DNA of 14,084 bases from Planctomycetes bacterium UBA1135 (lineage in GTDB: Bacteria > Planctomycetota > UBA1135): positions 8,428 to 22,511 of the forward strand of contig DCAK01000024.1 in the NCBI GenBank assembly GCA_002311925.1. The letters run 5' to 3'. The notes beneath the pieces are model-generated. The model worked only from the letters and a program-made list of their open reading frames with translations, ran no database searches and was not told the DNA's origin. Positions within the stretch are counted from its first letter, which is position 1. Each line of letters opens with the position of its first letter. A program made the position numbers and the translations under genes. Below, piece by piece: positions 1-6,938 of this stretch.

Positions 1-2532
1 CCGCTTGGCGGAATCCAGAATCACCATCGACGGAGGCGGGGAAGTCCGCTTCCAGTATGTGTAGAGGCTACGGCGGTAGAGGCCCTCACCCTTGGATGGG
101 GAATACTTGGCGGAGCCCTTGTCGCTCCAGAGCCCGGGTGGTTGGTAAGGGCGGACGCTGGGGCCGCCAACCTTGGGCACGAGAAGACCACTCGCATGAA
201 GGGCGTTGTCCCGGAGCATCTCCGCGGGCAGGGTGAAGGACGGCCCCCGGGCCCAAAGAGTGTTTTCCGGGTCGGCGGCCCAGTTCTCCGGGGTCGTGGC
301 GGAGGATTGACGGAAGGTGGCGGAAAGGACTAGCCGTTTCAACAGGGCCTTGCGGTCCCAGCCTGAACTCCGGAGTTCGGTGGAGAGAAAGTCCAGCAAT
401 TCCGGGTGGGTGGGAGGGCGACCTTGGCTTCCAAAGTTTTCCGGTGTGCGCACCAATCCCATTCCGAAAACGGCGCGCCAGGTGCGATCCGCCTCGACCC
501 GGGCGGTGAGCGGGTGTTCCTCGGCTAGCAGCCAGTCTGCCAGGTCCACACGGTTGCTTCCCTCCTTGATGGGCACCCCACCCAGGAAAAGAGGGGTTGC
601 GGTGTCGACGATTTCGCCTCGGTCCTGGTAGCTCCCCCGCTCAAGAAGGAAGGTTGGCCGCGGCTGGGGCTTGTCTTCCATGACCATCAGCTGGGGGATT
701 GCGTCCTGGGCTGAATTCCTCTTTTTCCGGGCATCCCTGAGCTGCGCGAGGGCGGGATTGTTCAGGGCGTGGTCAAAAAACACGACCTCATCCACCAATC
801 CTCCGGCAAAGCCGGAATCTCGAAATCTTTCGCCCAAGGTCGGGTCCCCGGGCCCTCCCCCCATAATGGTGCGCGTGAGGGAATCCCGAACAACCTCGCA
901 ATCCTGCTGCACCTCGTCGAAATGGACCTGCAGACCTTGAGCGCGGGACGACCCGTCCGAGGTCACGGTGACCTTGACCCACTCGTTCATGGGAACGGCT
1001 TCCTTGCTCTTGATGGCGACGGCGTTCCCCGGCCAGAAATGCACCAAAGCAAAGAGAAGGCGTCCGTCCTCGATGAGAATTTGCCAGCCCTGGCTACCTG
1101 CATCGGTCCAGGCTCGGGAGCGGTGGAGCACTACAGCCCGGTCGAAATTCCGGTCGGCCTTAAGCACAACTGAAATGCTGAAAGGGTCGCTCCGGCTCCA
1201 TGCCCCAGCACCTTTCAAGCGCACCCCCGTGTCGCCGTCGAGGACCACGGCCTTGCCCTGTGGGCTCTCCACGGTGGTCAGATCTTCGCGGTCGTCGAAG
1301 GTGAACCGAGCGGAGGCATCCTCCGGCAAAAACGCCGGGACCTTGCCGCCGCCGACCGCCTTCTTTTCATTCTCGACCTTGGCAATCATGTCCGCCAACG
1401 CTTTCGCCTGCGCCGGGGTCGGCAGGTCCATGGCCGGGGTGGGCGTTGCGGAGGTGAAATGCGAATAGAGGCCACTTTCGTCGATGTCGTCGAAAAAGGC
1501 GGAAAGCTGGTAGTACTCCTTCTGGGAAATGGGGTCGTAGCGATGGTCGTGGCAACTCGCGCACTCGAGGGTGAGGCCCATGAAGGCGGTCCCGAAGGTC
1601 TGAACCCGGTCGTTCACATATTCCACCCTGTATTCCTCCGCCACCGAGCCGCCCTCGTTCGTCTGCCGATGAAGGCGGTTGAAGGCCGTCGCAACGCGCT
1701 GGTCCGGTGAGGCGTCCGGAATCAGGTCGCCGGCGAGTTGCCAACGGAGGAATTGGTCATAGGGGAGGTTTTCGTTAAAGGCCCGGATGACCCAATCGCG
1801 GAAGGGCCAGACGCGGGTCCCGACATCGCTCTGGTAGCCATAGGTGTCGGCGTAGCGAGCCAGGTCCAACCACGGCTGGGCCATGCGCTCTCCGAAATGA
1901 GGGGAGGCCAGGAGCCTGTCGACCACCTTTTCATGAGCATTCGGCAAGTCATCGGCCAGGAATTCGCGGGCTTCTTTCGCCGTCGGAGGCAGTCCAATAA
2001 GCGCGAAATGGACGCGTCGTAGCCAGACGAGGGGTTCAGCTTCCTCCGAAGGGATGTGACCGGCTTGCTCCAGCCGTTTGAGTACAAAATTATCCAAGGG
2101 GTCCCGCGGCCAACCTGCATCCCTGACCAGGGGAGGAACAGGACTTTTGGGGGGTTCAAACGCCCAGTGAGGAGTGAAAACAGCTCCTTGTCGAACCCAG
2201 GTCTTGAAAAGTTCGATTTCGGAAGGGGAGAGGGAAAGTCCCAACCCAGATTTGGGCATCCGATCATCCTGGTCGGTGGTCGTGATTCGGTAAATCAGTT
2301 CCGAAGCATCCAGGTCTCCCGGGACGATTGCCGAATAACCACCAAGATCCCGAAAGGCGGCCTCGGGGGAATCGAGACGCAATTCTGAATTCCGGCCGGC
2401 CGGATCAGGCCCATGGCAAGCGAAACACCGATCGGAGAGGAGTGGCCGGATGTCCCTCTGGAATTCCACCGAAGAGGGTTCCTGGCAGAAAGCCGCAGAG
2501 CCGAGACTGAGGACGAGAACACCGAGAATCAC
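1..2532 (-). CDS. PSCyt1-DUF1549-LamG-DUF1553 cytochrome-type secreted protein (3' end off the window)
   Basis: One open frame of 844 codons runs from a GTG at 2532 to base 1 without a stop, so the C-terminus is missing. Residues 1-17 form a signal peptide ending in FCQ. A planctomycete cytochrome c domain (PSCyt1) follows, with haem motif CFACH at 36-40. Then comes PSCyt2/DUF1549 (about 145-350; LIGLPPT, WLDLARYADT, PYDQF), with a second CxxCH (CASCH, 324-328). A LamG/concanavalin-like insert covers about 405-600, and DUF1553/PSD1 starts near 655 (HPLTARVEADRTWRAVFG, THPELLDFL). Such proteins are abundant in Planctomycetes and usually sit beside a DUF1501 partner, which would lie beyond the left edge. 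The family is assumed to act in extracytoplasmic redox or polysaccharide metabolism; the reaction is not known. The ATG at 2540 is out of frame and stops after three codons, so GTG 2532 is chosen. It follows the DUF6288-like gene by 42 bases. Confidence 0.92.
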   Translation of the reverse strand, partial: MILGVLVLSLGSAAFCQEPSSVEFQRDIRPLLSDRCFACHGPDPAGRNSELRLDSPEAAFRDLGGYSAIVPGDLDASELIYRITTTDQDDRMPKSGLGLSLSPSEIELFKTWVRQGAVFTPHWAFEPPKSPVPPLVRDAGWPRDPLDNFVLKRLEQAGHIPSEEAEPLVWLRRVHFALIGLPPTAKEAREFLADDLPNAHEKVVDRLLASPHFGERMAQPWLDLARYADTYGYQSDVGTRVWPFRDWVIRAFNENLPYDQFLRWQLAGDLIPDASPDQRVATAFNRLHRQTNEGGSVAEEYRVEYVNDRVQTFGTAFMGLTLECASCHDHRYDPISQKEYYQLSAFFDDIDESGLYSHFTSATPTPAMDLPTPAQAKALADMIAKVENEKKAVGGGKVPAFLPEDASARFTFDDREDLTTVESPQGKAVVLDGDTGVRLKGAGAWSRSDPFSISVVLKADRNFDRAVVLHRSRAWTDAGSQGWQILIEDGRLLFALVHFWPGNAVAIKSKEAVPMNEWVKVTVTSDGSSRAQGLQVHFDEVQQDCEVVRDSLTRTIMGGGPGDPTLGERFRDSGFAGGLVDEVVFFDHALNNPALAQLRDARKKRNSAQDAIPQLMVMEDKPQPRPTFLLERGSYQDRGEIVDTATPLFLGGVPIKEGSNRVDLADWLLAEEHPLTARVEADRTWRAVFGMGLVRTPENFGSQGRPPTHPELLDFLSTELRSSGWDRKALLKRLVLSATFRQSSATTPENWAADPENTLWARGPSFTLPAEMLRDNALHASGLLVPKVGGPSVRPYQPPGLWSDKGSAKYSPSKGEGLYRRSLYTYWKRTSPPPSMVILDSAKR

Positions 2533-2546
2533 AGGGTCATTCTAGG
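2476..2546 (-). promoter_or_regulatory. Shared start module, copy 2 (putative leaderless promoter plus signal-peptide codons)
   Basis: This is the counterpart of 5473-5543, in front of the PSCyt gene. CCTAGAATGA, CTGTGATTCTCGG and GTTCTCGTCCTC are shared, and both copies end in GGCTTTCTNNCAGGAACCC. TAGAAT again lies six bases before GTG. In both copies an ATG two bases upstream of the GTG's own codon phase opens a three-codon frame whose TGA overlaps the GTG (GTGA). Regulatory function is inferred from conservation alone. Confidence 0.45.
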
Positions 2547-2574
2547 CGTCCAATTAGCTCCCCGGGATGACCGA

Positions 2575-4053
2575 TTAGTCCGCTTTAGGCCCCCCACGAG
2601 CAAAGCGGGAAACTTTACCCGTAACAGTCAGGGCGTTCTCTGGCAGTGACAAAATGAAAGCAACCACCGCGCTCGCGGAAATCCGGGAATCCGATCCATA
2701 TCCAGCATTGTCCCGATTAGGTTGGTAATAAAAACTCCCATCTGGGCACTCCGCCAAAGTGAACCACCACCGATTCGCGTTCATCAATTTTTGAAAAGAC
2801 GACGGATTGCAAAAAGCCCCTAAGGCACCAAACGCCATGCCCATGACGGGAGAGCCATGCGTATCAGGAAAACTCTCCGGATGCTTGCCAATAATCTGCG
2901 AATAGCTTTGCGCGTGTTCTTTGTGCTTCATTCCCCAAGGACTCATATGGAAAGCAATGGCCGCAGTTCCAGTTCTCCCCATATCGGCCCAAGCGTTCGC
3001 CCCCGCTGCCTGGTCCTCATACCACACATAGAAATTTTCGCCTGAGGCGCGGCGCAAAAACGCATATGCAGCTTCATGGCGCTCTCGGTCAACTTCAACG
3101 CCACACCTCTTCATCAAGGAGAAAACCAGCGCTCCTTGGGCCGTCAACATCGAGATGGGGCCGTAGCCCTCAAAGCCCGGGTTGTGCCCCCAACCACCAT
3201 TGGAATCGAGCGGGTTTTTCGGCACCGCATGCGGATGCGTTTCGTGAGACTTTGGATTTAGTTGGCTAAGGTCAACGTACTGACTGGAAATCAAAAAGTC
3301 GTACACCTCCTGAATTTCCGGGAGCAGCCATTCCTGGCCTGTCTGCAAATAGTATTCACTTAAAACAAACCCCGCGGCCATGTACCGCCAATTGATTAAC
3401 CAGGAATCATCTTTTGGGTGTGTTGTTTCTGCGTGCATCCGCACATTCTTCAAAACCGCTTCTTTGTGTTTCTTGGCAGAACTGCTCATCAACGCCAAAG
3501 GAGCAAAGGTGTCATGCGGTGGGCTACCCCATGAACCATCTTCTCGCTGGTGTTCAACGAGATAATCAAGAAGAGTCGCAAGCGTTTTCCCGCGATGACG
3601 TTGCATATTCAGAACAACATTCATCAGTTCACCGTTTCGCTCAATAAGCAACGAGAGCTTCCCTGTTCGGCTACCTCGACTTCGGTTCTGGGCCCCACTG
3701 ATTGCAGAAGCTAATTCAGAAACCGGCCCACGGGCACCAAACACATCCATGCCGTAGCCATTCTGGTGAGCTTCCTTGAATGGGGTCTTGTTGACACCCA
3801 CGAGGAGATCCCCCACTTTGACATGTGTGTCAGCCGGAGTATCCGGGAACACGTGGCGCACAAGAAGAGCTTTGGGATGCTCTTCGAGAAGTTCTATCCG
3901 GATTCCAGTGGTGCCAAGGTTGTAGTACCAACCTGGGACCTCAGCGTCTGGACCCTCACCAGCACGCTGATTCCACGGCCGACCGTTTGGGTGGTAGTGG
4001 ACTTGCGCAGGAACTTCAGCAGCCAAGCAGGCGAGAATGATGGTCGCAAACAC
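2575..4053 (-). CDS. PDZ plus alpha/alpha-toroid protein, DUF6288-like, secreted
   Basis: 492 residues. A short signal peptide (MFATIILACLAAEVPAQ) leads to a segment (about 40-150) that reads as a PDZ domain: YNLGTTGIRIELL, VRHVFPDTPAD, VKVGDLLVGVN and the closing strands KLSLLIERNGELMNVVL. The remainder is alpha-helical with repeated turns of the terpenoid-cyclase/prenyltransferase toroid type: REDGSWG (170-176), SNGGWGHN (284-291) and CPDGSFYYQPN (436-446). This layout matches my memory of DUF6288 proteins of Planctomycetes and Verrucomicrobia, whose activity is unknown. No DxDD cyclase acid motif was found, so an enzyme role is not claimed. The GTG start lies in the same frame as the upstream TPR gene, separated only by TGA CCA, so the two are surely co-transcribed. 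Base composition is lower in G+C than its neighbours, which may reflect separate ancestry. Confidence 0.72.
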   Translation of the reverse strand: MFATIILACLAAEVPAQVHYHPNGRPWNQRAGEGPDAEVPGWYYNLGTTGIRIELLEEHPKALLVRHVFPDTPADTHVKVGDLLVGVNKTPFKEAHQNGYGMDVFGARGPVSELASAISGAQNRSRGSRTGKLSLLIERNGELMNVVLNMQRHRGKTLATLLDYLVEHQREDGSWGSPPHDTFAPLALMSSSAKKHKEAVLKNVRMHAETTHPKDDSWLINWRYMAAGFVLSEYYLQTGQEWLLPEIQEVYDFLISSQYVDLSQLNPKSHETHPHAVPKNPLDSNGGWGHNPGFEGYGPISMLTAQGALVFSLMKRCGVEVDRERHEAAYAFLRRASGENFYVWYEDQAAGANAWADMGRTGTAAIAFHMSPWGMKHKEHAQSYSQIIGKHPESFPDTHGSPVMGMAFGALGAFCNPSSFQKLMNANRWWFTLAECPDGSFYYQPNRDNAGYGSDSRISASAVVAFILSLPENALTVTGKVSRFARGGPKAD

Positions 4054-4056
4054 TGG

Positions 4057-5529
4057 TCAGAATGCGCGGTGCATTGCCACAAGGTTGAGGAGGAGAGGCT
4101 CTGGGCCAGCCTTCGTGGCCAAAAACTGAAACCGCTCCACTTCTGTCATCGAGCCCATATTTCTCGCAAGGTGATACAGCGTTACGCCCAGGGCCTGCTC
4201 ATACAGAGGCCGGGCTTCGGCATAAGAACCTTGGGCCTTGAGAATCGTGGCGAGATTGTTGAGGGACTGAGCGACATGGGGGTGCTCCGGGCCAAGAGCC
4301 ATTTCCCGAATCGCAAGAGCCTCTTCAAACAAGGACCGGGCTTCGGAATAAGAGCCGTGGTCATGGTGAAGCATGGCGAGGTTGTTGCGGGCAAGGGCCA
4401 CCGAAGGGTGGTTGGGGCCCAAGGCCTCCTCCCGAATCGCGAGCGACCGCTCATACAAAGGACGCGCTTCCCCATAGGAGCCTTGAGCGCCAAGAAGCTT
4501 GGCAAGGTTGTTGAGAGCCTGGGCCACATCCGGGTGCCCGGGGCCCAGGGCCTTTTCGCGAATCGCCAGCGCCCGGTCAAACAATGGACGCGCTTCGACA
4601 TAAGCTCCCTGGAGCTGAAGAAGTGCCGCGAGGTTATTGAGGGTGGTGGCCACCTTCGGGTGCTCGGGGCCCAGGGATTTTTCCCAAATCGCAAGCGATC
4701 TCTCATACAGGGGACGCACTTCGGCAAAAAAGCCTTGGGATTGAAGAAGCGAGGCGAGATTGTTGAGGGAATTGGCCACCTTCGGGTTCTCAGGTCCCAG
4801 GGCCTTTGCCCGAATCGCCAGTGCCCGCTCATACAAAGGACGCGCTTCTACATAGGCGCCCTGGATCTGAAGAAGCGAGGCGAGGTTGTTGAGGGAGCTG
4901 GCAACATCCGGGTGCTCCCGGCCCAAGGCTTTTTCCCGAATCGAAAGCGACCGCTCATACAAAGGACGCGCTTCTACATAGGCTCCCCGGGTCTGAAGAA
5001 GCAGGGCGAGGTTGTTGAGGGAATTGGCGACCTTGGGGTGCTCCGGACCACGGAACGCCTCCACCGTCTTCACCCTTCGCCGGCCGTCTGCAATTTCAGC
5101 CTCCCGCCTGGAAGGGCCCTCCAAGTCCTCAACGCGCCCCCGGTTCATTTGAAGTTCCGCCGAGCCCCGCCCACCGTGAAGGGCACAGGCTTCGAGCCGG
5201 ATTCGCATCCCTCTCTCAAGACTCAACACCAGCTTGGCATGGGTCCCCAAAAGACCGTCATCGTCTTCACCTAGGAGAGATCCTTCCATGTCGAAGGCGA
5301 CCAGGTAAGCGTCGAAGAAATAAGAGCGGAGTTGAAAGGTCCAGTCCCCAGTTTCAGGTGCAATAAACTCCCGTGCGACTCCAAGCACCGGCGAACTGGA
5401 ATCACTCTCATCCAGGGTCGGGGTGTGCACCTCGGGAGAATCATCGGTGACCTCAAGTTTCTCCTCAATAACGGGTTCCTGAAAGAAAGCCGTTGGGGCC
5501 AACCCGAGGACGAGAACGCCGAGAATCAC
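4057..5529 (-). CDS. Secreted tetratricopeptide-repeat protein with N-terminal beta domain (CHAT-less TPR protein)
   Basis: 490 residues from a GTG at 5529. A signal peptide (residues 1-17) is followed by a low-complexity acidic linker (21-47) and a beta domain (about 50-128; APETGDWTFQLRSYFFDAYL) resembling bacterial pre-peptidase C-terminal (PPC) domains. Seven kinesin-light-chain-type TPRs of exactly 42 residues start at 161, 203, 245, 287, 329, 371 and 413 (consensus GPEHPxVAxSLNNLAxLLxxQG, EARPLYERALAIREKAL). TPRs bind partner proteins. The tail after the last repeat (MTEVERFQFLATKAG) resembles the linker that precedes the CHAT protease-like domain in many bacterial TPR-CHAT proteins, but the frame stops 26 residues later, so CHAT is absent. 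Export and a scaffold role are inferred. The first 19 codons and 14 bases upstream are nearly the same as in the gene starting at 2532. Confidence 0.9.
   Translation of the reverse strand: MILGVLVLGLAPTAFFQEPVIEEKLEVTDDSPEVHTPTLDESDSSSPVLGVAREFIAPETGDWTFQLRSYFFDAYLVAFDMEGSLLGEDDDGLLGTHAKLVLSLERGMRIRLEACALHGGRGSAELQMNRGRVEDLEGPSRREAEIADGRRRVKTVEAFRGPEHPKVANSLNNLALLLQTRGAYVEARPLYERSLSIREKALGREHPDVASSLNNLASLLQIQGAYVEARPLYERALAIRAKALGPENPKVANSLNNLASLLQSQGFFAEVRPLYERSLAIWEKSLGPEHPKVATTLNNLAALLQLQGAYVEARPLFDRALAIREKALGPGHPDVAQALNNLAKLLGAQGSYGEARPLYERSLAIREEALGPNHPSVALARNNLAMLHHDHGSYSEARSLFEEALAIREMALGPEHPHVAQSLNNLATILKAQGSYAEARPLYEQALGVTLYHLARNMGSMTEVERFQFLATKAGPEPLLLNLVAMHRAF
4168..5049 (-). repeat. 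Seven tandem 126-bp units encoding TPRs
   Basis: Seven consecutive units, each 42 codons with no length variation, encode the TPR solenoid of the gene at 4057-5529. The same DNA words recur once per unit, for example versions of GAGGTTGTTGAGGG on the plus strand (encoding SLNNLA on the other). Uniform length plus high DNA similarity suggests recent or recurrent unit duplication. Confidence 0.9.
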
Positions 5530-5543
5530 AGTCTCATTCTAGG
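5473..5543 (-). promoter_or_regulatory. Shared start module, copy 1 (putative leaderless promoter plus signal-peptide codons)
   Basis: Read on the minus strand, this 71-base block starts CCTAGAATGA, contains the GTG start of the TPR gene and ends in CAGGAACCC (codons QEP). It matches 2476-2546 at most positions. The hexamer TAGAAT ends six bases before GTG, the spacing expected if transcription begins at or next to the start codon (leaderless mRNA). No Shine-Dalgarno sequence is visible at a normal distance. The promoter role is inference; no convincing -35 box was found. Confidence 0.45.
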
Positions 5544-5628
5544 TAGCTTCATAAAGCAAGGCACCTGGACGGCCCTCGGCAATCAGGGTATTTCAATGGA
5601 TGGTTCCCGGGTGGCCGGGGCAACCCAT

Positions 5629-5662
5629 GAGATGCGTGTTGGGTGTGGGTCCGGCAAATCTC
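5629..5662 (-). other. Conserved 3'-UTR stem-loop candidate downstream of RCC1-like A
   Basis: A GAGAT/ATCTC inverted repeat encloses a loop containing (minus strand) ACCCACACCCAA. An aligned element of the same 34-base length lies at the same side of paralogue B (8123-8156), flanked in both cases by GGGCCGAGAT. It may be a processed or regulatory RNA hairpin, or simply the retained end of the duplicated unit. Confidence 0.4.
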
Positions 5663-5691
5663 GGCCCGATATCCGGACCTGAGGGATTCGC

Positions 5692-6894
5692 CTATTGAAC
5701 CACCCGGGCAAGGCCGTTGGACAGGGCCCGGGTTTCCCAGTCCAGGGACTGGAACCACACGCTCACCCCTGAAGCCCCCGATGGTACGGAGACCGACCTG
5801 GATGCCACCCCTGCAGCATTGGCGGTCATGTTCGGGAGCCGGGTGTATGGGGGAGTGAGGAAACCCCTGCCCCACGGCGTGTTGATCGGACCTCCACCTG
5901 CAAGCGAGTAGGCGGTAAGGACCGTGCCGCCGATGGCGGCGTGTTCCACAGTGATGAGGGCAGCCTGGCCAGCCACCAGGTTGATGACAGTGAGAATCGG
6001 AGCAATGTCCAAGGCGAGAGAGTGGAAATATCCTCCCGTCACCTGCGCGAAGTCGCTTCCGGTGGGTGTATTGGAAACCTGGCCGTCGCTGTCATGCCCC
6101 CACGAGACGATGGAGCCGTCCGACTTCAGGGCGAGGGAGTGCCAACTGCCACCAGCCACCTGCACGAAGTCCGTGCCGGTCGGGGTGTCGGAAACCTGGC
6201 TTCGATAATCCCTCCCCCACGAGACTATGGAGCCGTCCGTCTTCAGCGCGAGGGAGTGCCAACCGCCCGCCGCCACCTGCACGAAATCCGTGCCGGTCGG
6301 GGTGTTCGAGACCTGGCCCCACATGTCGGACCCCCACGAGACGATGGACCCGTCCGTCTTCAACGCGAGGGAGTGGTCTTCCCCCCCCTCCATCTGCGCG
6401 AAGTCCGTGCCTGTCGGGGTGTTCCAGACCGCAGCGTCCCATCCCCATCCTTCGATGGAGCCGTCCGCCTTCAACGCGAGGGAGTGCCAACTGCCCGCGG
6501 CCACCTGCACGAAGTCGCTGTCGGGGGGGGTGTGGGAGATCTGGTTGTCGCTGTTGGACCCCCAGGAGACGATGGAGCCGTCCAACCTCAAGGCGAGGGA
6601 GTGCCAACTTCCCGCCGCCACCTGCGTGAAGTCCGCATCGGTCGGCGTGCTCGAAACTTGGCCCAACCAGTCATCCCCCCATGAAGCGAGGAAACCCCCT
6701 GAATTCAACGCGAGAGAGTGAAATCCGCCCCCCGCGACCTGGACGAAGTCGTTGCCGACTGGAGTGTCCGAGATCTTTCCGGAGGTGTCATCCCCCCACG
6801 AGACGATGGAGCCGTCTGCCTGTTGACCCTGAGCCTCTGCCGCAAGGGCCAGAGGAGTCAGGAAAAGAAACAAGGAAGAAATGGATTGGTTCAC
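5692..6894 (-). CDS. Secreted RCC1-like seven-repeat propeller protein A
   Basis: 400 residues from the GTG at 6894 (MNQSISS..., a signal peptide cleaved near AEAQ-GQQ); a TTG at 6903 is a longer alternative. Seven RCC1-type repeats follow (consensus DGSIVSWGxDxxGQVSNTP, FVQVAAGxWHSLALK). The tryptophans of SWG are 39, 39, 39, 37, 39 and 39 residues apart, against about 50 or more in classical RCC1. Seven repeats fit a seven-bladed beta-propeller. The last ~100 residues (LTVINLVAGQ to LSNGLARVVQ) form a separate beta-rich domain shared with protein B, probably for surface attachment or export. RCC1 propellers bind proteins, but the ligand here is unknown. The gene starts 44 bases after the Kelch gene stop and is probably co-transcribed with it. 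Repeat four lacks the GQVS turn and two residues. Confidence 0.87.
   Translation of the reverse strand: MNQSISSLFLFLTPLALAAEAQGQQADGSIVSWGDDTSGKISDTPVGNDFVQVAGGGFHSLALNSGGFLASWGDDWLGQVSSTPTDADFTQVAAGSWHSLALRLDGSIVSWGSNSDNQISHTPPDSDFVQVAAGSWHSLALKADGSIEGWGWDAAVWNTPTGTDFAQMEGGEDHSLALKTDGSIVSWGSDMWGQVSNTPTGTDFVQVAAGGWHSLALKTDGSIVSWGRDYRSQVSDTPTGTDFVQVAGGSWHSLALKSDGSIVSWGHDSDGQVSNTPTGSDFAQVTGGYFHSLALDIAPILTVINLVAGQAALITVEHAAIGGTVLTAYSLAGGGPINTPWGRGFLTPPYTRLPNMTANAAGVASRSVSVPSGASGVSVWFQSLDWETRALSNGLARVVQ
6004..6813 (-). repeat. Tandem ~117-bp RCC1-like units, gene A
   Basis: Seven units with a 39-codon period; the fourth is 37 codons. Each carries a DNA word close to CACGAGACGATGGAGCCGTC on the plus strand (encoding DGSIVSW on the minus strand). 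These repeats produce long antisense open frames that are not genes. Confidence 0.85.
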
Positions 6895-6938
6895 TCCATC
6901 CAATTATGCCCCATAAAGGGAATTCTTATTGCCGGAAA

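Noticed and set aside
1..2532. Several short frames on both strands that could suggest a broken PSCyt gene
   Set aside because: A single minus-strand frame is open across all 844 codons with intact PSCyt1, DUF1549, LamG and DUF1553 motifs. The gene is merely cut by the window edge.
3766..5274. Plus-strand open frame of 502 codons
   Set aside because: It lies antisense to the TPR repeats and the start of the DUF6288-like gene. Its repeated content mirrors the 126-bp units and no domain is recognisable.
5602..5625. GC-rich hairpin (GGTT...AACC) downstream of RCC1-like A as a terminator
   Set aside because: The stem needs a two-base bulge and no T-run follows on the minus strand. It could aid factor-dependent termination but cannot be called.
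5941..6684. Plus-strand open frame of 247 codons
   Set aside because: Shadow of the RCC1-like A repeats on the opposite strand; the translation is a low-complexity repeat with no protein-like features.
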